Shown here piece by piece: positions 7,404-16,743 of a stretch of DNA of 45,825 bases. How positions within the stretch are numbered: position 1 is the first letter of the stretch; every line of letters begins with the position of its first letter. The notes beneath the pieces are model-generated. The model searched no databases and was not told the origin of the DNA. It saw only the letters and a list, made by a program, of their open reading frames with translations. The stretch comes from Planctomycetota bacterium (GTDB taxonomy: Bacteria; Planctomycetota; UBA1135): the NCBI GenBank assembly GCA_024275135.1, contig JAJRZS010000076.1, forward strand, positions 1 through 45,825. The letters run 5' to 3'. The position numbers and the translations under genes are program-made.

Positions 7404-10400
7404 GTGTTCGCGTCATCCCTCCGCCACTCCCTGCTATTCCTCTTCTTGCTTGCGCCCCCTGCGCTGGCTCAGGCGAAGGTGCAGCAGGAGGAGGTCAGTG
7501 TGCGCTATGGCCGGGAAGCCTTGGAGCAAGGCGATTTCACCCAGGCTTACCAGCATTTCAGTTATGCCCTGAGCCGTTCGAGTGCCCCCTTGGCAGAAGC
7601 TTTGTGGCTGTTGCAAACCGCAGCGCGGGCCGAGGATGCCGACGCTCAGGCTTTGTGGGTGCATGAGGTTTATGCTTACGGCAGCAATGCCAAAGGTCGG
7701 CTTGGGTTGAAAAAGAATCAAGCGCAGTGGTTGCCAAGCGAAGATCCTTGGCCATCTCAGCTGGCTATTGCCCGTGCGCAAGCGTTGCAAGGAGTGAAAA
7801 AATTTCGGGATCGTCATGCTCAGGGGCGGCGACCAGCAGAACCCTTATTGGCAGAATGGGCCGAGGATTTTGGACGCATGCTGGCTTTGCCGGTGCCATC
7901 TTTGCGGCAACTGTATGCCGAGGATTTTTCCCCGCAGTTACGACAAGATTCCAGTTTGCAAAAGGATGTGGTGCAAAACCTGGAGCGTATCATCCGCCAG
8001 GGCTTTGCCACCAGCCATCCCGATCTCGTAATTCGGGCGGCGCGGTCTTTGCGGGGCTTGGCTGCGCAGGCGCGATTTAAGGATTTGGCAGGTCCACCTC
8101 CACTCAAGTTAAGCCAAGAAGAAAAAACAGCCAATGCGGCCTTGGCTCGTGCGCGCAAAATCTTGGTTCAGGACACCCCGATTCTGACTGTGGAGCAACT
8201 AGAAGATTTTGAGGAAGACGAACAACGTCTGTTTACTTTGCAGCATGCTTCGTTTGCCCATCCAGGACTAGCCGTATCTCCGCATCATCTTTACACCATT
8301 GAAACATCTTGTGGTTACTGGACTTTGCTGGGGGTGGCGTCGACTGTGGAAAGTCATCATCAACGTTTGTTGCAGTGGTATGGCGACGACCCTTTCCAAG
8401 GCCGTCCGGGATGGATGCGCATCGTTCCTGACTCCCATGGTTTGGAAATGGAGGGGGCCGGTTATTGGTGGGTGGGTGGATTCCAAGGCGGCGACACCAC
8501 AACTTTGGTCTGCACCTTAACCAGCATTCCAGCTTTGGGCAGAGGAATTACTCATGAGTTGACGCACCGTTTTGATGGTGCCATGTTTGGCGGGTTACCG
8601 GCGTGGCTTGCTGAAGGGCGCGCCGTGTGGACAGCAAGCAGTTATGGAAAAGTTGAAGATATGGAATTTGTCGACGACCATGTCAATTTCGGCACCATGT
8701 TTGGCGTGGCGCAAAAAGGATATGGTGGAGTGGACAAGCTGCGGGATTTAATCAATGGAGAGATTGAAGAATACCGTGACAATTATTCTGCTGGCTATGC
8801 CTTGTTTGTTTACCTTCGCTCTTGGACGGGCTTTGAGGATGAATTCCCGGAGCCGATTTTCGGTCAAGCTTTGCAGCGCTTTATGCAGGATCGAAAGCGT
8901 AGCAAGGGCGGTGGACTAAAAGGTTTTGAAAAATATTTTGTGGATGGCAAAGACGGGCGACCAGAAGATTTTGAAACCTTTGCCGCAGATTATCATCGGT
9001 TTCTGCAAGGCTTTTACTGGAAAGATCCTAAGCCTTGGTTGGAGCGCTACGATCCTCGCCCACCAACGGGGGAAACTGCGGAGCGGGTGATGGATGAGCC
9101 TACCGCCACCTGGTTACGTCGCCGCGCCGAGCCTTGGTTCGGTCAAGATCAAGCTCGCGTCGCCGGGGAAGTTTGTGTTGCTGCGGGTTTGGACAAAGAA
9201 GCGCTTGCCGCCTTTCGTTGGTCTTTGGCGGTGGATGAGCCAGCCGATGCGGAGCTCGAAGAATTTGCTCGCCTTTGCGCCCAACAAAAAGCGGAAGATG
9301 CAAGTTGGATTTTGCAGCATTGGCCGCGTTTTTCCAGCCCACGACGGGATTTTTATGGGCAAGGGCAGGCTGCGCCCTTTCTCAATCAACTGCCAGCTGT
9401 TGTGGAATACTTACAGCAACTCGAAGAGGCGGTTTTGTTTTATCGAGAACAGGGCCTAGCTGCGACGGCTTCCGCGCTAACCGCCGATTACAATCAAATT
9501 GCCAGCTATTTGGGGCTCGAAGGAATTGCACCCTTGCCAGCAGTGGAATTGCAGCTGCACCCATTCCAACACCCTCCCCATCATTTGGGTTTGAGCGGAT
9601 GGTTTGAGCAAGGGCTTACTGGCCATGAAGATCGTCGTGTCGAGCATTTGTGGTTTGTGGATTATCAGCAAGACTTGCATGTGGGCCGGGATCATGCGCG
9701 CACAGGTACCGACACCATGGACCGCAATGCTCCTATGCGTGATGCTTTCGTTGTGTCGCGCGAATGGCAAGAGCCAGGCCAATATCGTTTGCGCTGCAAG
9801 ATTGAGCAGACCTCCTCCTTTTTTCACGGCGGTGTGGTCATCGGTTGGACCCGACGCGACCGCAATATCCGCTTTGATTTTTTGGGGGGTGACGCCCAGT
9901 ATGCGAGTGGTGAAGAGGACAGCCGCGCCGCAGCAAATGGGTTTCAATGGTCGCTGGATGGTTTGTATGCGCGGCAATCGGCGAGGCGCGGAGGTGTGGG
10001 CTTCGAGCGTGAAAAAACAACTTGGGATTTGGAGATTCGCGTCGATGGGCCGACGGTAGAAGTTTGGGTGGACCACCGCCTCGAGGCCCGCCTTAGCACC
10101 TTGGACGCACGACCGATTCAGGGATATTTTGGTTTCTATACTTCGGCTGGGGCGATGCGGGTGGTGTCCCCCCAAGTGCAACGCTTCGACCGCGCCCAAT
10201 TTGTGGCCGCGGCTGGCGCTTTAGGTGGAGGCTTTCATCCGCGGAGAAAAGGCGCCAGCAAGTTGCGTGAGTTGCTGGATCGTCCGCTGACGGGTTTGCC
10301 TCTGGTAGGTGCGGGGACTGCAATTTTGTGGTTTCCCGAAGAATCTGCAGAGCATTTGGAAAAACTGGAGGCAGGAGCCTGGGAAGCCCATATCAAGGAA

Positions 10401-10775
10401 AACCTAGATCGCTTCCTCGAGTTTTGGGATGTGGAAGACCCAAGTCAAGGTGTGCTTGTGGTTTTGCCACAGGGGCTTCCAGCCGCTGAGCGCAAAGACC
10501 TTCCATCCTCCTACCAAGAGGCTAACGAAGATTTTGAACTTCCCAAGGGCGGCTTACTGTGGGCCACCCATCCGCCCCGCCCTGATTTGCAGGAGGGGAG
10601 AATGACGGTAGGGGGATGGACTCGGCCGTTATTGTTATTTGCCGACCCCGCTGGAATTGTCCGTTTTGCTCGGCGCATCTCCACCAGCCAACCGGGTTTG
10701 CATCGGGACCTGGTGCGTTTGCTGTTGGAATATCAAGATCATCAGCGCCCGGGGCAAGCCGGGGCCGATGATTAG
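7404..10775 (+). CDS. Large secreted gluzincin-type metallopeptidase-like protein
   Basis: A 1123-aa exported protein with a GTG start; signal peptide ending near APPALAQA. Residues about 30-130 look like TPR-type helical pairs. The middle holds a zinc-peptidase signature: HELTH at 384-388 and, 16 residues on, Glu404 in AWLAEG, i.e. the HEXXH-x15-E gluzincin pattern seen in DUF1570/peptidase-MA-like proteins. Around 740-930 a beta-rich segment (WDLEIRVDGPTVEVWVDH, YFGFYTSAG) resembles the concanavalin-like domain of 3-keto-disaccharide-hydrolase (DUF1080) proteins. The last ~190 residues are unrecognised. It follows tnaA by 7 bp, probably in one transcript, and converges on the next gene with a 3-bp gap. 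Substrate unknown. A periplasmic or surface protease or glycan-binding role is inferred. Confidence 0.75.
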   Translation: MFASSLRHSLLFLFLLAPPALAQAKVQQEEVSVRYGREALEQGDFTQAYQHFSYALSRSSAPLAEALWLLQTAARAEDADAQALWVHEVYAYGSNAKGRLGLKKNQAQWLPSEDPWPSQLAIARAQALQGVKKFRDRHAQGRRPAEPLLAEWAEDFGRMLALPVPSLRQLYAEDFSPQLRQDSSLQKDVVQNLERIIRQGFATSHPDLVIRAARSLRGLAAQARFKDLAGPPPLKLSQEEKTANAALARARKILVQDTPILTVEQLEDFEEDEQRLFTLQHASFAHPGLAVSPHHLYTIETSCGYWTLLGVASTVESHHQRLLQWYGDDPFQGRPGWMRIVPDSHGLEMEGAGYWWVGGFQGGDTTTLVCTLTSIPALGRGITHELTHRFDGAMFGGLPAWLAEGRAVWTASSYGKVEDMEFVDDHVNFGTMFGVAQKGYGGVDKLRDLINGEIEEYRDNYSAGYALFVYLRSWTGFEDEFPEPIFGQALQRFMQDRKRSKGGGLKGFEKYFVDGKDGRPEDFETFAADYHRFLQGFYWKDPKPWLERYDPRPPTGETAERVMDEPTATWLRRRAEPWFGQDQARVAGEVCVAAGLDKEALAAFRWSLAVDEPADAELEEFARLCAQQKAEDASWILQHWPRFSSPRRDFYGQGQAAPFLNQLPAVVEYLQQLEEAVLFYREQGLAATASALTADYNQIASYLGLEGIAPLPAVELQLHPFQHPPHHLGLSGWFEQGLTGHEDRRVEHLWFVDYQQDLHVGRDHARTGTDTMDRNAPMRDAFVVSREWQEPGQYRLRCKIEQTSSFFHGGVVIGWTRRDRNIRFDFLGGDAQYASGEEDSRAAANGFQWSLDGLYARQSARRGGVGFEREKTTWDLEIRVDGPTVEVWVDHRLEARLSTLDARPIQGYFGFYTSAGAMRVVSPQVQRFDRAQFVAAAGALGGGFHPRRKGASKLRELLDRPLTGLPLVGAGTAILWFPEESAEHLEKLEAGAWEAHIKENLDRFLEFWDVEDPSQGVLVVLPQGLPAAERKDLPSSYQEANEDFELPKGGLLWATHPPRPDLQEGRMTVGGWTRPLLLFADPAGIVRFARRISTSQPGLHRDLVRLLLEYQDHQRPGQAGADD

Positions 10776-10778
10776 AAA

Positions 10779-13067
10779 TTATTGAATTTCGATTTCACTA
10801 AAGCCAACCGCAGATTCGCCCAATTCCCCACCTTCAATTTCTTGAATTTGAATTCGCATGAAATTGATGCGGCTGCGTGGCGGCAATTCGATAACAGTTT
10901 TATTGGCTGGAGAGTTTTGCAGGGTATAAAGGGTGGGCTCTTTGTCTTTATTCATCCACAGGGCGATTTTTCTTACTCGGGGAAAATCATCCCAATCCAA
11001 CCGCCGCGTATGGGCTTGGGTGAGGAGGATGCGTTGGGCCTTTACCTTCTTCTTCAGTTTGACTTCCAGCCAAGGGCTTGCGTCGTTGGTGCTACAAGCC
11101 CAAAACGACCACATGCCGTTGTCGACTAAGCGATTGCCGCTGTTGCCCCCAAGTTGGGAAGAAACGGATACTTCAGGCCGATAGGCTGGAATTTTGTTGC
11201 GCACAGAATCACTTGCGTATCCTAAATCTTGTGGCCGAATCCCCGTGCGATAATCAACCTCCAGCACATCACTATCTTGTACCAAGCCCGAGGATAAGGT
11301 GGCCGTCGCCCGAATTTGCCATAGCCCCGGCTCTTCAAACTCAAGTTGGCAGGCAAAACGGTTGCCATCCCCCAGTGCCACTTCCTGCCAGGGCTGCTCT
11401 TTTCTTCGCGCAAAATAACGCACCTTATCGACAACGGTATTTTTGGGCGGAACCACCCATGCCACCAGTGGACTACCTTCCACAATATGCAGAGCAAGCG
11501 CCCCTTCTTTTTCCGGTGTGACATAGTGGGTGTTGTTGGCATTCAAGCTGCTCCCTGTGACTGCAGCGCTGGCCGTGGCGCGGCGCAAGAAAAGCAGAGC
11601 AAAACAAGTGGCAGTATCGAAATCTCCCCAAGGCGTTGCCCAACTGCCATTGGGTGCCTGTGACAACACCAAATAGCCGGCACCTTCGTCGTACCAGTGA
11701 TGCCTTCCAATTTGCTCTAAATCCAAGAGTGCGCCAATCCGCTCGACCCCATAAAGCCAGTAGTAGAAAAAGGTGCCATCGCTTCGCTTTGGGTTTTGCG
11801 CTAAGGAAAATTCTCGTGCCAACCAGGCAATGCCGTCTTCAATGGCTTTGTCGACTTTTGATTTGTCGGAGGGGGAGATGCGTTCGCCGAGTTGTTCTCG
11901 CGCAATGGCCAAAATGGCAATACCAGCGGATGTCATCGAGCCCGTCGCACCGGTGGGATGCCCGCGGTAGTAAATAAATCCTTTTTCTGTGACCGCCGAT
12001 TTTCTACGTACAGTTTCCTGTGCAATTAGGGTGCCGCGGATGACGTTCTTCCATACTTTGGCTGGCACATCCACCCCCTGTTGGGTAGCAGCACGCAAAC
12101 CAAGCATGGCAAATTGGGTGCAAGACAAATCCCAATGGCCTTCGGGGTAGGCCCAAGCCCCATTGTTGCCCTGCCAGCTAATCAAATCGTCGGCGCGCTC
12201 CTCTATCCAATCCAAGTAATTGGGATTGTCCAAGGTTGCGAGAGCCATAAGCTCGCAGCCAGCAGAATAGGTTTTTTCGGAAGGAGAGCTACGCAGATAC
12301 TCTAGCCCCCGCAACACCGCCGGGTGCTGGGGAGAAACTCCCGATTTCAACAAGGTATAGACCGCCAATGCGGTAGCTCCATTGCGGTATCGCGGCTGGC
12401 GATCCGACCACGAGCCGTCAATCAGTTGTCGTGCAAAAATAAATTCAACTCCACGCCGGATGGCTTGATTGATTTCCGTTTGCGAGACCGTGTTTTGCGC
12501 TTGCATTTCAAAGGCCCAACTGCCGCCAAGTTGAATTACCTCTATGAGCAAATGGTTGATGCCTTTTTGCAAGGGCAGCACCACACTTTCTTCAAAGGGG
12601 TTTGCGCTACGGACCTCTGTGCGCGCGGCCAAGCGCTCCCCATTCAACCACAACACAAAACCATCATCGCTGCCAAAAAAAACTACCGGCTGGGTGGCTT
12701 GAGAACTACGAATGGTTGCGTGCAGAAACGCAGCCTGATGACCTGGATTTGCACCCAACAACCGTGCAATATCAAATCGTCCGACATCGAAAGCCTGGTC
12801 TCCCCGCGGATGGACGCCGACAGCAGGCTTCCATTGCAAAAAAGAGCCAGCCAACTCCAAGGGATGTTGCAATGGATCCCATTCCTTATCCGCCTGCATT
12901 TCTGCAAGCTGACGCTCTACAGGGTGTTTGAGGTTGACATCCCTTGGATCGGGATGAGAGAAGGGGCCAATGACCGCCCATGGGCCGACCTCCATGGATA
13001 CCGCGGACTCCTGCTGGACAGGAGAGGGTAAACCTAAGGACAAAGCAAGGGTGGCCAGCAGCAGCAC
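10779..13067 (-). CDS. Secreted squalene-cyclase-like toroid protein with flanking beta domains
   Basis: A 762-aa exported protein; GTG start and signal peptide (LLLATLALSLGLPSPVQQ). Residues about 85-200 form a galactose-binding/PA14-like segment with FFGSDDGFVLWLNGERL. From about 205 to 500 there are alpha/alpha-toroid repeats of the prenyltransferase/squalene-oxidase type, with QW-like motifs (RQLIDGSWSDRQ, GNNGAWAYPEGHWDLS, APNGSWATPWGDFDTATC). The last ~140 residues look like an F5/8-type C (discoidin-like) sandwich (FWACSTNDASPWLEVKL). No DXDD acid motif of triterpene cyclases was seen, so a binding or structural role is more likely than cyclisation. Planctomycetes carry many such toroid proteins of unknown function. 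A TAATCT box stands 6 nt before the GTG, supporting this start. Confidence 0.75.
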   Translation of the reverse strand: MLLLATLALSLGLPSPVQQESAVSMEVGPWAVIGPFSHPDPRDVNLKHPVERQLAEMQADKEWDPLQHPLELAGSFLQWKPAVGVHPRGDQAFDVGRFDIARLLGANPGHQAAFLHATIRSSQATQPVVFFGSDDGFVLWLNGERLAARTEVRSANPFEESVVLPLQKGINHLLIEVIQLGGSWAFEMQAQNTVSQTEINQAIRRGVEFIFARQLIDGSWSDRQPRYRNGATALAVYTLLKSGVSPQHPAVLRGLEYLRSSPSEKTYSAGCELMALATLDNPNYLDWIEERADDLISWQGNNGAWAYPEGHWDLSCTQFAMLGLRAATQQGVDVPAKVWKNVIRGTLIAQETVRRKSAVTEKGFIYYRGHPTGATGSMTSAGIAILAIAREQLGERISPSDKSKVDKAIEDGIAWLAREFSLAQNPKRSDGTFFYYWLYGVERIGALLDLEQIGRHHWYDEGAGYLVLSQAPNGSWATPWGDFDTATCFALLFLRRATASAAVTGSSLNANNTHYVTPEKEGALALHIVEGSPLVAWVVPPKNTVVDKVRYFARRKEQPWQEVALGDGNRFACQLEFEEPGLWQIRATATLSSGLVQDSDVLEVDYRTGIRPQDLGYASDSVRNKIPAYRPEVSVSSQLGGNSGNRLVDNGMWSFWACSTNDASPWLEVKLKKKVKAQRILLTQAHTRRLDWDDFPRVRKIALWMNKDKEPTLYTLQNSPANKTVIELPPRSRINFMRIQIQEIEGGELGESAVGFSEIEIQ

Positions 13068-13073
13068 GGAACT

Positions 13074-13079
13074 AGATTA
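13074..13079 (-). promoter_or_regulatory. -10-like box of the toroid protein gene, leaderless spacing
   Basis: TAATCT on the minus strand with a 6-nt spacer to the GTG at 13067, inside the 32-bp gap after the upstream gene. No Shine-Dalgarno is present. Confidence 0.45.
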
Positions 13080-13099
13080 GCACGCACCAGGAGGGGCTG

Positions 13100-14074
13100 T
13101 TATTGCACCCAGGAGCCAAAACTTTGCCCCAGCTGATGTCGACTGGCATCGGCGATTTGAAACCAAATCGCTCGTCCCTGGAAGGAGAGAGGAACGGAAA
13201 CATGGAGGCTGGCATCCCCCGCAGAGTTGGCCAACATGGGAAGACTCATGACGGGTGGAGATAAGTTGGCTAAGCCATAGGGTGACAACCAAGGTCCTGG
13301 GCCCTGCAAGCTCATGCCCAGCCAGGCCAGTTGATTGGGTGTGATACCAGAGGACTGGAAGATTGCACTTTGGCCGGCTTGCAGGTTTTGCACGGAAAGA
13401 GTGGGGCCAGCATTTTCCACTACCGCTCGGATAAAGAGGTTTTTCGATTCTGCGGAAAAGGACGAAAAGACATCTGCGCAGTCTGCACTTACTTGGCTAT
13501 GGCCGGAGCTAGGAGTATCGAAAGGAATGGTAAAGCCGTTTTGTCCAGAGCAGGGATTGCTTGGGCGCAATTCCACCCAAAACTCTTGGCTTCCAAGCAC
13601 CAAGTGCAAACTGCTGACGTCGATCACCTGCCAGTTAGTGGAATCTACGTTAGCAGTTTGTTGCGGTAGGGTGGCAAGCACAAGGCCGGTGGCATTGCGA
13701 ATAATCAAATCAAAATCACGCCCACTTCCCCATTGGGTTACGGCCACATAGCGCACTTGCAACAACAAACCAGCAGGGCTCTGTGGAGTAAAGCGCACAG
13801 CCTGTGCCCAGTAACTCCAGCCAGGTTGGATGTTGGCGTTTTGTAAATTGCGCGCGAGTCCAGAATAAATCCCACTGTCGTAGGCAAGTTCGGTGCTATT
13901 GGGTGGCAGGGGCGGGGAACTTACTGTGCCTCTTGCGGCCATCCCTGGTTCTAGGGTGAGGATGCCGTTGCTTTGGAATTGCTGGCCACAGAGCCCCGCC
14001 ATTCCCAATCCTGTCCATAACAAAATCAGGCTGAGACGCGAAAGACCGCGGCTCACCAGGGGGAAATGCGCCAT
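13100..14074 (-). CDS. Secreted beta-rich protein of unknown function
   Basis: A 324-aa protein from the ATG at 14074 (a TTG two codons upstream is possible). A TAGCGT box ends 5 nt before the ATG. The N terminus is export-like: LSRLSLILLWTGLGMAGLCGQQ. The mature part is rich in Ser, Gly, Gln and aromatic residues with predicted beta strands and only a few cysteines (for example PSNPCSG and VSADCADVF). The C-terminal ~90 residues (LSVQNLQAGQSAIFQSSG to AIWFQIADASRHQ) resemble a C-terminal beta domain that I recall on many exported Planctomycetes proteins. No catalytic motif is visible. The upstream part (FTPQSPAGLLLQVRYVAVTQ) may be a lectin-like sandwich. Function not assigned. Confidence 0.65.
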   Translation of the reverse strand: MAHFPLVSRGLSRLSLILLWTGLGMAGLCGQQFQSNGILTLEPGMAARGTVSSPPLPPNSTELAYDSGIYSGLARNLQNANIQPGWSYWAQAVRFTPQSPAGLLLQVRYVAVTQWGSGRDFDLIIRNATGLVLATLPQQTANVDSTNWQVIDVSSLHLVLGSQEFWVELRPSNPCSGQNGFTIPFDTPSSGHSQVSADCADVFSSFSAESKNLFIRAVVENAGPTLSVQNLQAGQSAIFQSSGITPNQLAWLGMSLQGPGPWLSPYGLANLSPPVMSLPMLANSAGDASLHVSVPLSFQGRAIWFQIADASRHQLGQSFGSWVQ

Positions 14075-14110
14075 ATCCAACGCTACCCCCCAGCGACTGC
14101 GGTCGGCGGG

Positions 14111-14129
14111 AAAAAACCGAAGAATTTCG
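14111..14129 (-). terminator. Weak intrinsic terminator after the Bax-inhibitor gene
   Basis: Read on the minus strand: a 4-bp stem CGAA/TTCG (14126-14129 with 14118-14121) closing a 4-nt loop, two G residues, then six T residues (14116-14111). It lies just after the stop of the Bax-inhibitor-1 gene. The stem is short, so the call is tentative. Confidence 0.3.
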
Positions 14130-14132
14130 CGC

Positions 14133-14918
14133 TTAGTCGCGGCGCATGAACAGCATGAGGATGTATTGGAACATCAAGACGAAGTCGATCAGCAAGGTGG
14201 CGGCGGCAGTGGCGGCCATGTTCGGGGGATAGCGCTTCATGATGTTTTGAGTGTCGTAAAGGACGAAGCCTCCCATGAGCACGACAAAGGCGAGAGGGAA
14301 TCCCCAGCCACTGACAAGGCCGGAGCCGATGCCAAAGTAGCTCAACACAGCAATCGCCATCAAGGCGAAAAAGCCCATGTACAAGGCTCCGCGCAGCCAC
14401 AAAAAATCGCGTTTGGTGGTGAGAGCGTAGAAGCTAAGACCGCCAAAAACAGCGCAAGTTAAGGCAAAGGCTTGGGTGACAATGCCGGTGCCCATGCTCA
14501 GCGTGTCGGGGACCAAAACCCCATTATTCAAAGCCTCTATAGCCAGGGTGTTGCCTTGACACAAGGCGATGTAAACCAAGGGTGCGGTGAGGAAACCCTC
14601 CAACACGCCAAAGAGGCCCAGCCCCAACAAGCTGGCAGCAGTGCCGGCGGAGGCCGTCATGCGCAACAGCAGGAACATGGCACCCATCAACAGGATGAAG
14701 CCCAAAAAGCCGCCGCCCATCAGGTTTAGTGCGGATTTTAGTAGGCCTTCGTTGAAGGTGACGAGCAGGGTGGTGCCCATCCAGGTGACCATGGCACCGC
14801 TAAAAAGGGTGTAGACCTTGCGCAAAAAGGCAAGGCGGGTAGGGGTGTCGGCATAAGCCACGCTGCCCGCTTGCGCGGTAACAGGTACGCCAAAAGCTCC
14901 GGTTCGAGTGGTACGCAT
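14133..14918 (-). CDS. Bax inhibitor-1 (YccA/YbhL) family membrane protein
   Basis: A 261-aa inner-membrane protein with about seven hydrophobic segments after a ~30-residue polar N terminus. The family signature YDTQ occurs in GGFVLYDTQNIMKRYPP and a second acidic residue sits in the last segment (LLIDFVLMFQYILMLF). These match the pH-sensing aspartate pair of bacterial BI-1 proteins, which can leak calcium or interact with the FtsH protease. It follows the SSS symporter by 4 bp. It may also have its own start of transcription: TAGAAT lies 6 nt before the ATG, overlapping the symporter stop codon. Confidence 0.88.
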   Translation of the reverse strand: MRTTRTGAFGVPVTAQAGSVAYADTPTRLAFLRKVYTLFSGAMVTWMGTTLLVTFNEGLLKSALNLMGGGFLGFILLMGAMFLLLRMTASAGTAASLLGLGLFGVLEGFLTAPLVYIALCQGNTLAIEALNNGVLVPDTLSMGTGIVTQAFALTCAVFGGLSFYALTTKRDFLWLRGALYMGFFALMAIAVLSYFGIGSGLVSGWGFPLAFVVLMGGFVLYDTQNIMKRYPPNMAATAAATLLIDFVLMFQYILMLFMRRD

Positions 14919-14922
14919 GAGA

Positions 14923-16740
14923 CTATTCTATCGCTGTGATTTTGGTGTTTGGTGTGCAGTGCTTCCAGCTTGCAGTGAGGACCAGGCTGCCGCTTACCGC
15001 TGCCAGGAGGGGCAGAGAAACGGGGGTGCCCAGCAGCCAGCCGCCGATACTGAACAAAAGCCCGTAAATCAGGGCGATGCCGCCGGCCCAGGCGAGGAAA
15101 AAAGGTAGCCATCGCCGCCATTGGTGGCGGCCGAAGGGTGACCAGGCGCCAATCGGGAGCACGCGGTCGTAGAAGGCCTGGAGGTGCTGTTTGGGCACAG
15201 GACGAGTACAGAGAGTGACGAAAACGCTGACACTCAACGCACTACTAATTACGAACAAATAGGACAGAGGGTAGGGAATATTTAGCCAGGCTTGGTCGGC
15301 GCCGAAGATTGGCGTGTTGGTGAGGATGGTGGTGAGCGTGGAGGTGAGCAGTGCAGATAGTTCTGTCCAAGGGTTGGCGCGCCACCAAAACCAGCGCAGC
15401 AAAAGAGCAGGTCCTAGGCCGCCCAATAAGGAGAGGGAAAAGATAAAGAGACTGGAAATACTGCTGGCGGAGAGGGCGAAAATCGCAGCCAGCACTCCAA
15501 TTCCAATTTCCACAAAGCGCCCGACCCATACGTAATGCGTGTCGGCGGCTTTCGGTCGTAGAAAGCGCCGGTACAAATCGTTTACAACATAGGCCGAGGC
15601 AAGGTTGAAATGGGTGTCGAGGGTACTCATGAAGGCGGCCAGGAAGCTGGCGCAGAGCAAGCCGAAAAAACCTGGGCCGAGGAGTAGAGCCATCATCCGT
15701 GGGTAGGCTTCCTCGTAGTCCGGAATCATGTTGCCGTCGGCACCTGCAATCAAACTAAGGTCGGCTGTTGGAATCAACACCAAGGAGGCGAGGCCAACCA
15801 CAATCCACGGCCACGGGCGCAAACAATAATGGGCGAGATGAAACCAGAGGGCGGCACCACGAGCATGGCTTTCGCTGCGGCAAGCCGAATACCTCTGCAC
15901 CCCGGCGCTGCCACCGTCGGCGTTTTTGTTCAACCAACCTTGAACGCCAACGAGAATGAAAAACGCGCCCATGCCTTGGGTCCACCAGGCCAGAGAAGTC
16001 CAAGTGGAGGGCGCTTGGGTTTTGCCGTCTACGGCATGGGGCAATAAGGAGGTGGTTGCGGGGCCGAGTTCTTGGAAGGTTTGGCGGGTGGCTTCGATTC
16101 CGCCGAGGGCGTCGATGGATTTCCACGCCAGCAAAATGGCCCCGCCGAGGGCGAGGACGAATTGAAAGAGGTCGGTCATGACCACCCCCCAAAGACCAGA
16201 CAAAAAGGAATAGGAAAGAGCCAGCAAAAGGGCGCCGCCGACAATCCAGACGTCGAGGCTGCCATCTTCCAAATTCAGGACCACGCGCACCAACTTCAGC
16301 ATGGCCAGCAAAACCCAAGCGAGGACGACGGTGTTGGTGACGATGGCGTGATAACCACCGTAAAAACCGCGCAAAAAGCGAGCAGCCTGGCCGGTGTAAC
16401 GGCGTTCGATGAACTCGGCGTCCGTTGTTACTTCCAGCCGTCGCCACCAAGCGGCGAAACAAACAAAAGTGAGGCTGCCGCCGACGGCCATGCCCCACCA
16501 AACCCAGTTTTTGGCAATGCCTTCATGGCGGACCCAACCACTGACCAGGAGGGGAGTGTCGGCGGCAAAGGAGGTGGCAACCAAGGAGGTGCCGGCCACC
16601 CACCAAGGCAAGCTGCGACCGGCTAGATAAAAATCTTGGGTGGAGCGAGAGGCACGGCGGGTGAGGAGCATGCCCACGCTGAGGGCAAACACCAAGTAGC
16701 CCCCGATGACATACCAGTCGAGGGGTTGGAAGTGGGTCAC
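14923..16740 (-). CDS. Sodium:solute symporter (SSS family)
   Basis: A 605-aa polytopic transporter, GTG start. The N terminus shows the family blocks YVIGGYLVFALSVGMLLTRR, FYLAGRSLPWWVAGTSLVA and FAADTPLLVSG, with about 13-15 hydrophobic segments following the LeuT-type fold of Na+-coupled sugar or solute carriers. The gene sits 4 bp downstream of nagZ and 4 bp upstream of the BI-1 gene, so all three are likely one transcript. From that context, uptake of N-acetylglucosamine, anhydro-MurNAc or related wall sugars is a reasonable inference, but specificity cannot be read from the sequence. Confidence 0.9.
   Translation of the reverse strand: MTHFQPLDWYVIGGYLVFALSVGMLLTRRASRSTQDFYLAGRSLPWWVAGTSLVATSFAADTPLLVSGWVRHEGIAKNWVWWGMAVGGSLTFVCFAAWWRRLEVTTDAEFIERRYTGQAARFLRGFYGGYHAIVTNTVVLAWVLLAMLKLVRVVLNLEDGSLDVWIVGGALLLALSYSFLSGLWGVVMTDLFQFVLALGGAILLAWKSIDALGGIEATRQTFQELGPATTSLLPHAVDGKTQAPSTWTSLAWWTQGMGAFFILVGVQGWLNKNADGGSAGVQRYSACRSESHARGAALWFHLAHYCLRPWPWIVVGLASLVLIPTADLSLIAGADGNMIPDYEEAYPRMMALLLGPGFFGLLCASFLAAFMSTLDTHFNLASAYVVNDLYRRFLRPKAADTHYVWVGRFVEIGIGVLAAIFALSASSISSLFIFSLSLLGGLGPALLLRWFWWRANPWTELSALLTSTLTTILTNTPIFGADQAWLNIPYPLSYLFVISSALSVSVFVTLCTRPVPKQHLQAFYDRVLPIGAWSPFGRHQWRRWLPFFLAWAGGIALIYGLLFSIGGWLLGTPVSLPLLAAVSGSLVLTASWKHCTPNTKITAIE
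14925..14930 (-). promoter_or_regulatory. -10-like box of the BI-1 gene inside the symporter end
   Basis: TAGAAT on the minus strand, 6 nt before the ATG at 14918. It overlaps the last base of the symporter stop codon (14923-14925), so it would give a leaderless internal transcript. Confidence 0.4.
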
Positions 16741-16743
16741 GGC

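Noticed and set aside
9477..10199. A 240-codon open frame antisense to the metallopeptidase-like gene
   Set aside because: No domain, no plausible start signal, and the sense frame has continuous domain-like sequence.
12324..13031. A 235-codon open frame antisense to the toroid protein gene
   Set aside because: The sense frame carries the signal peptide and repeats; the antisense frame has no recognisable features.
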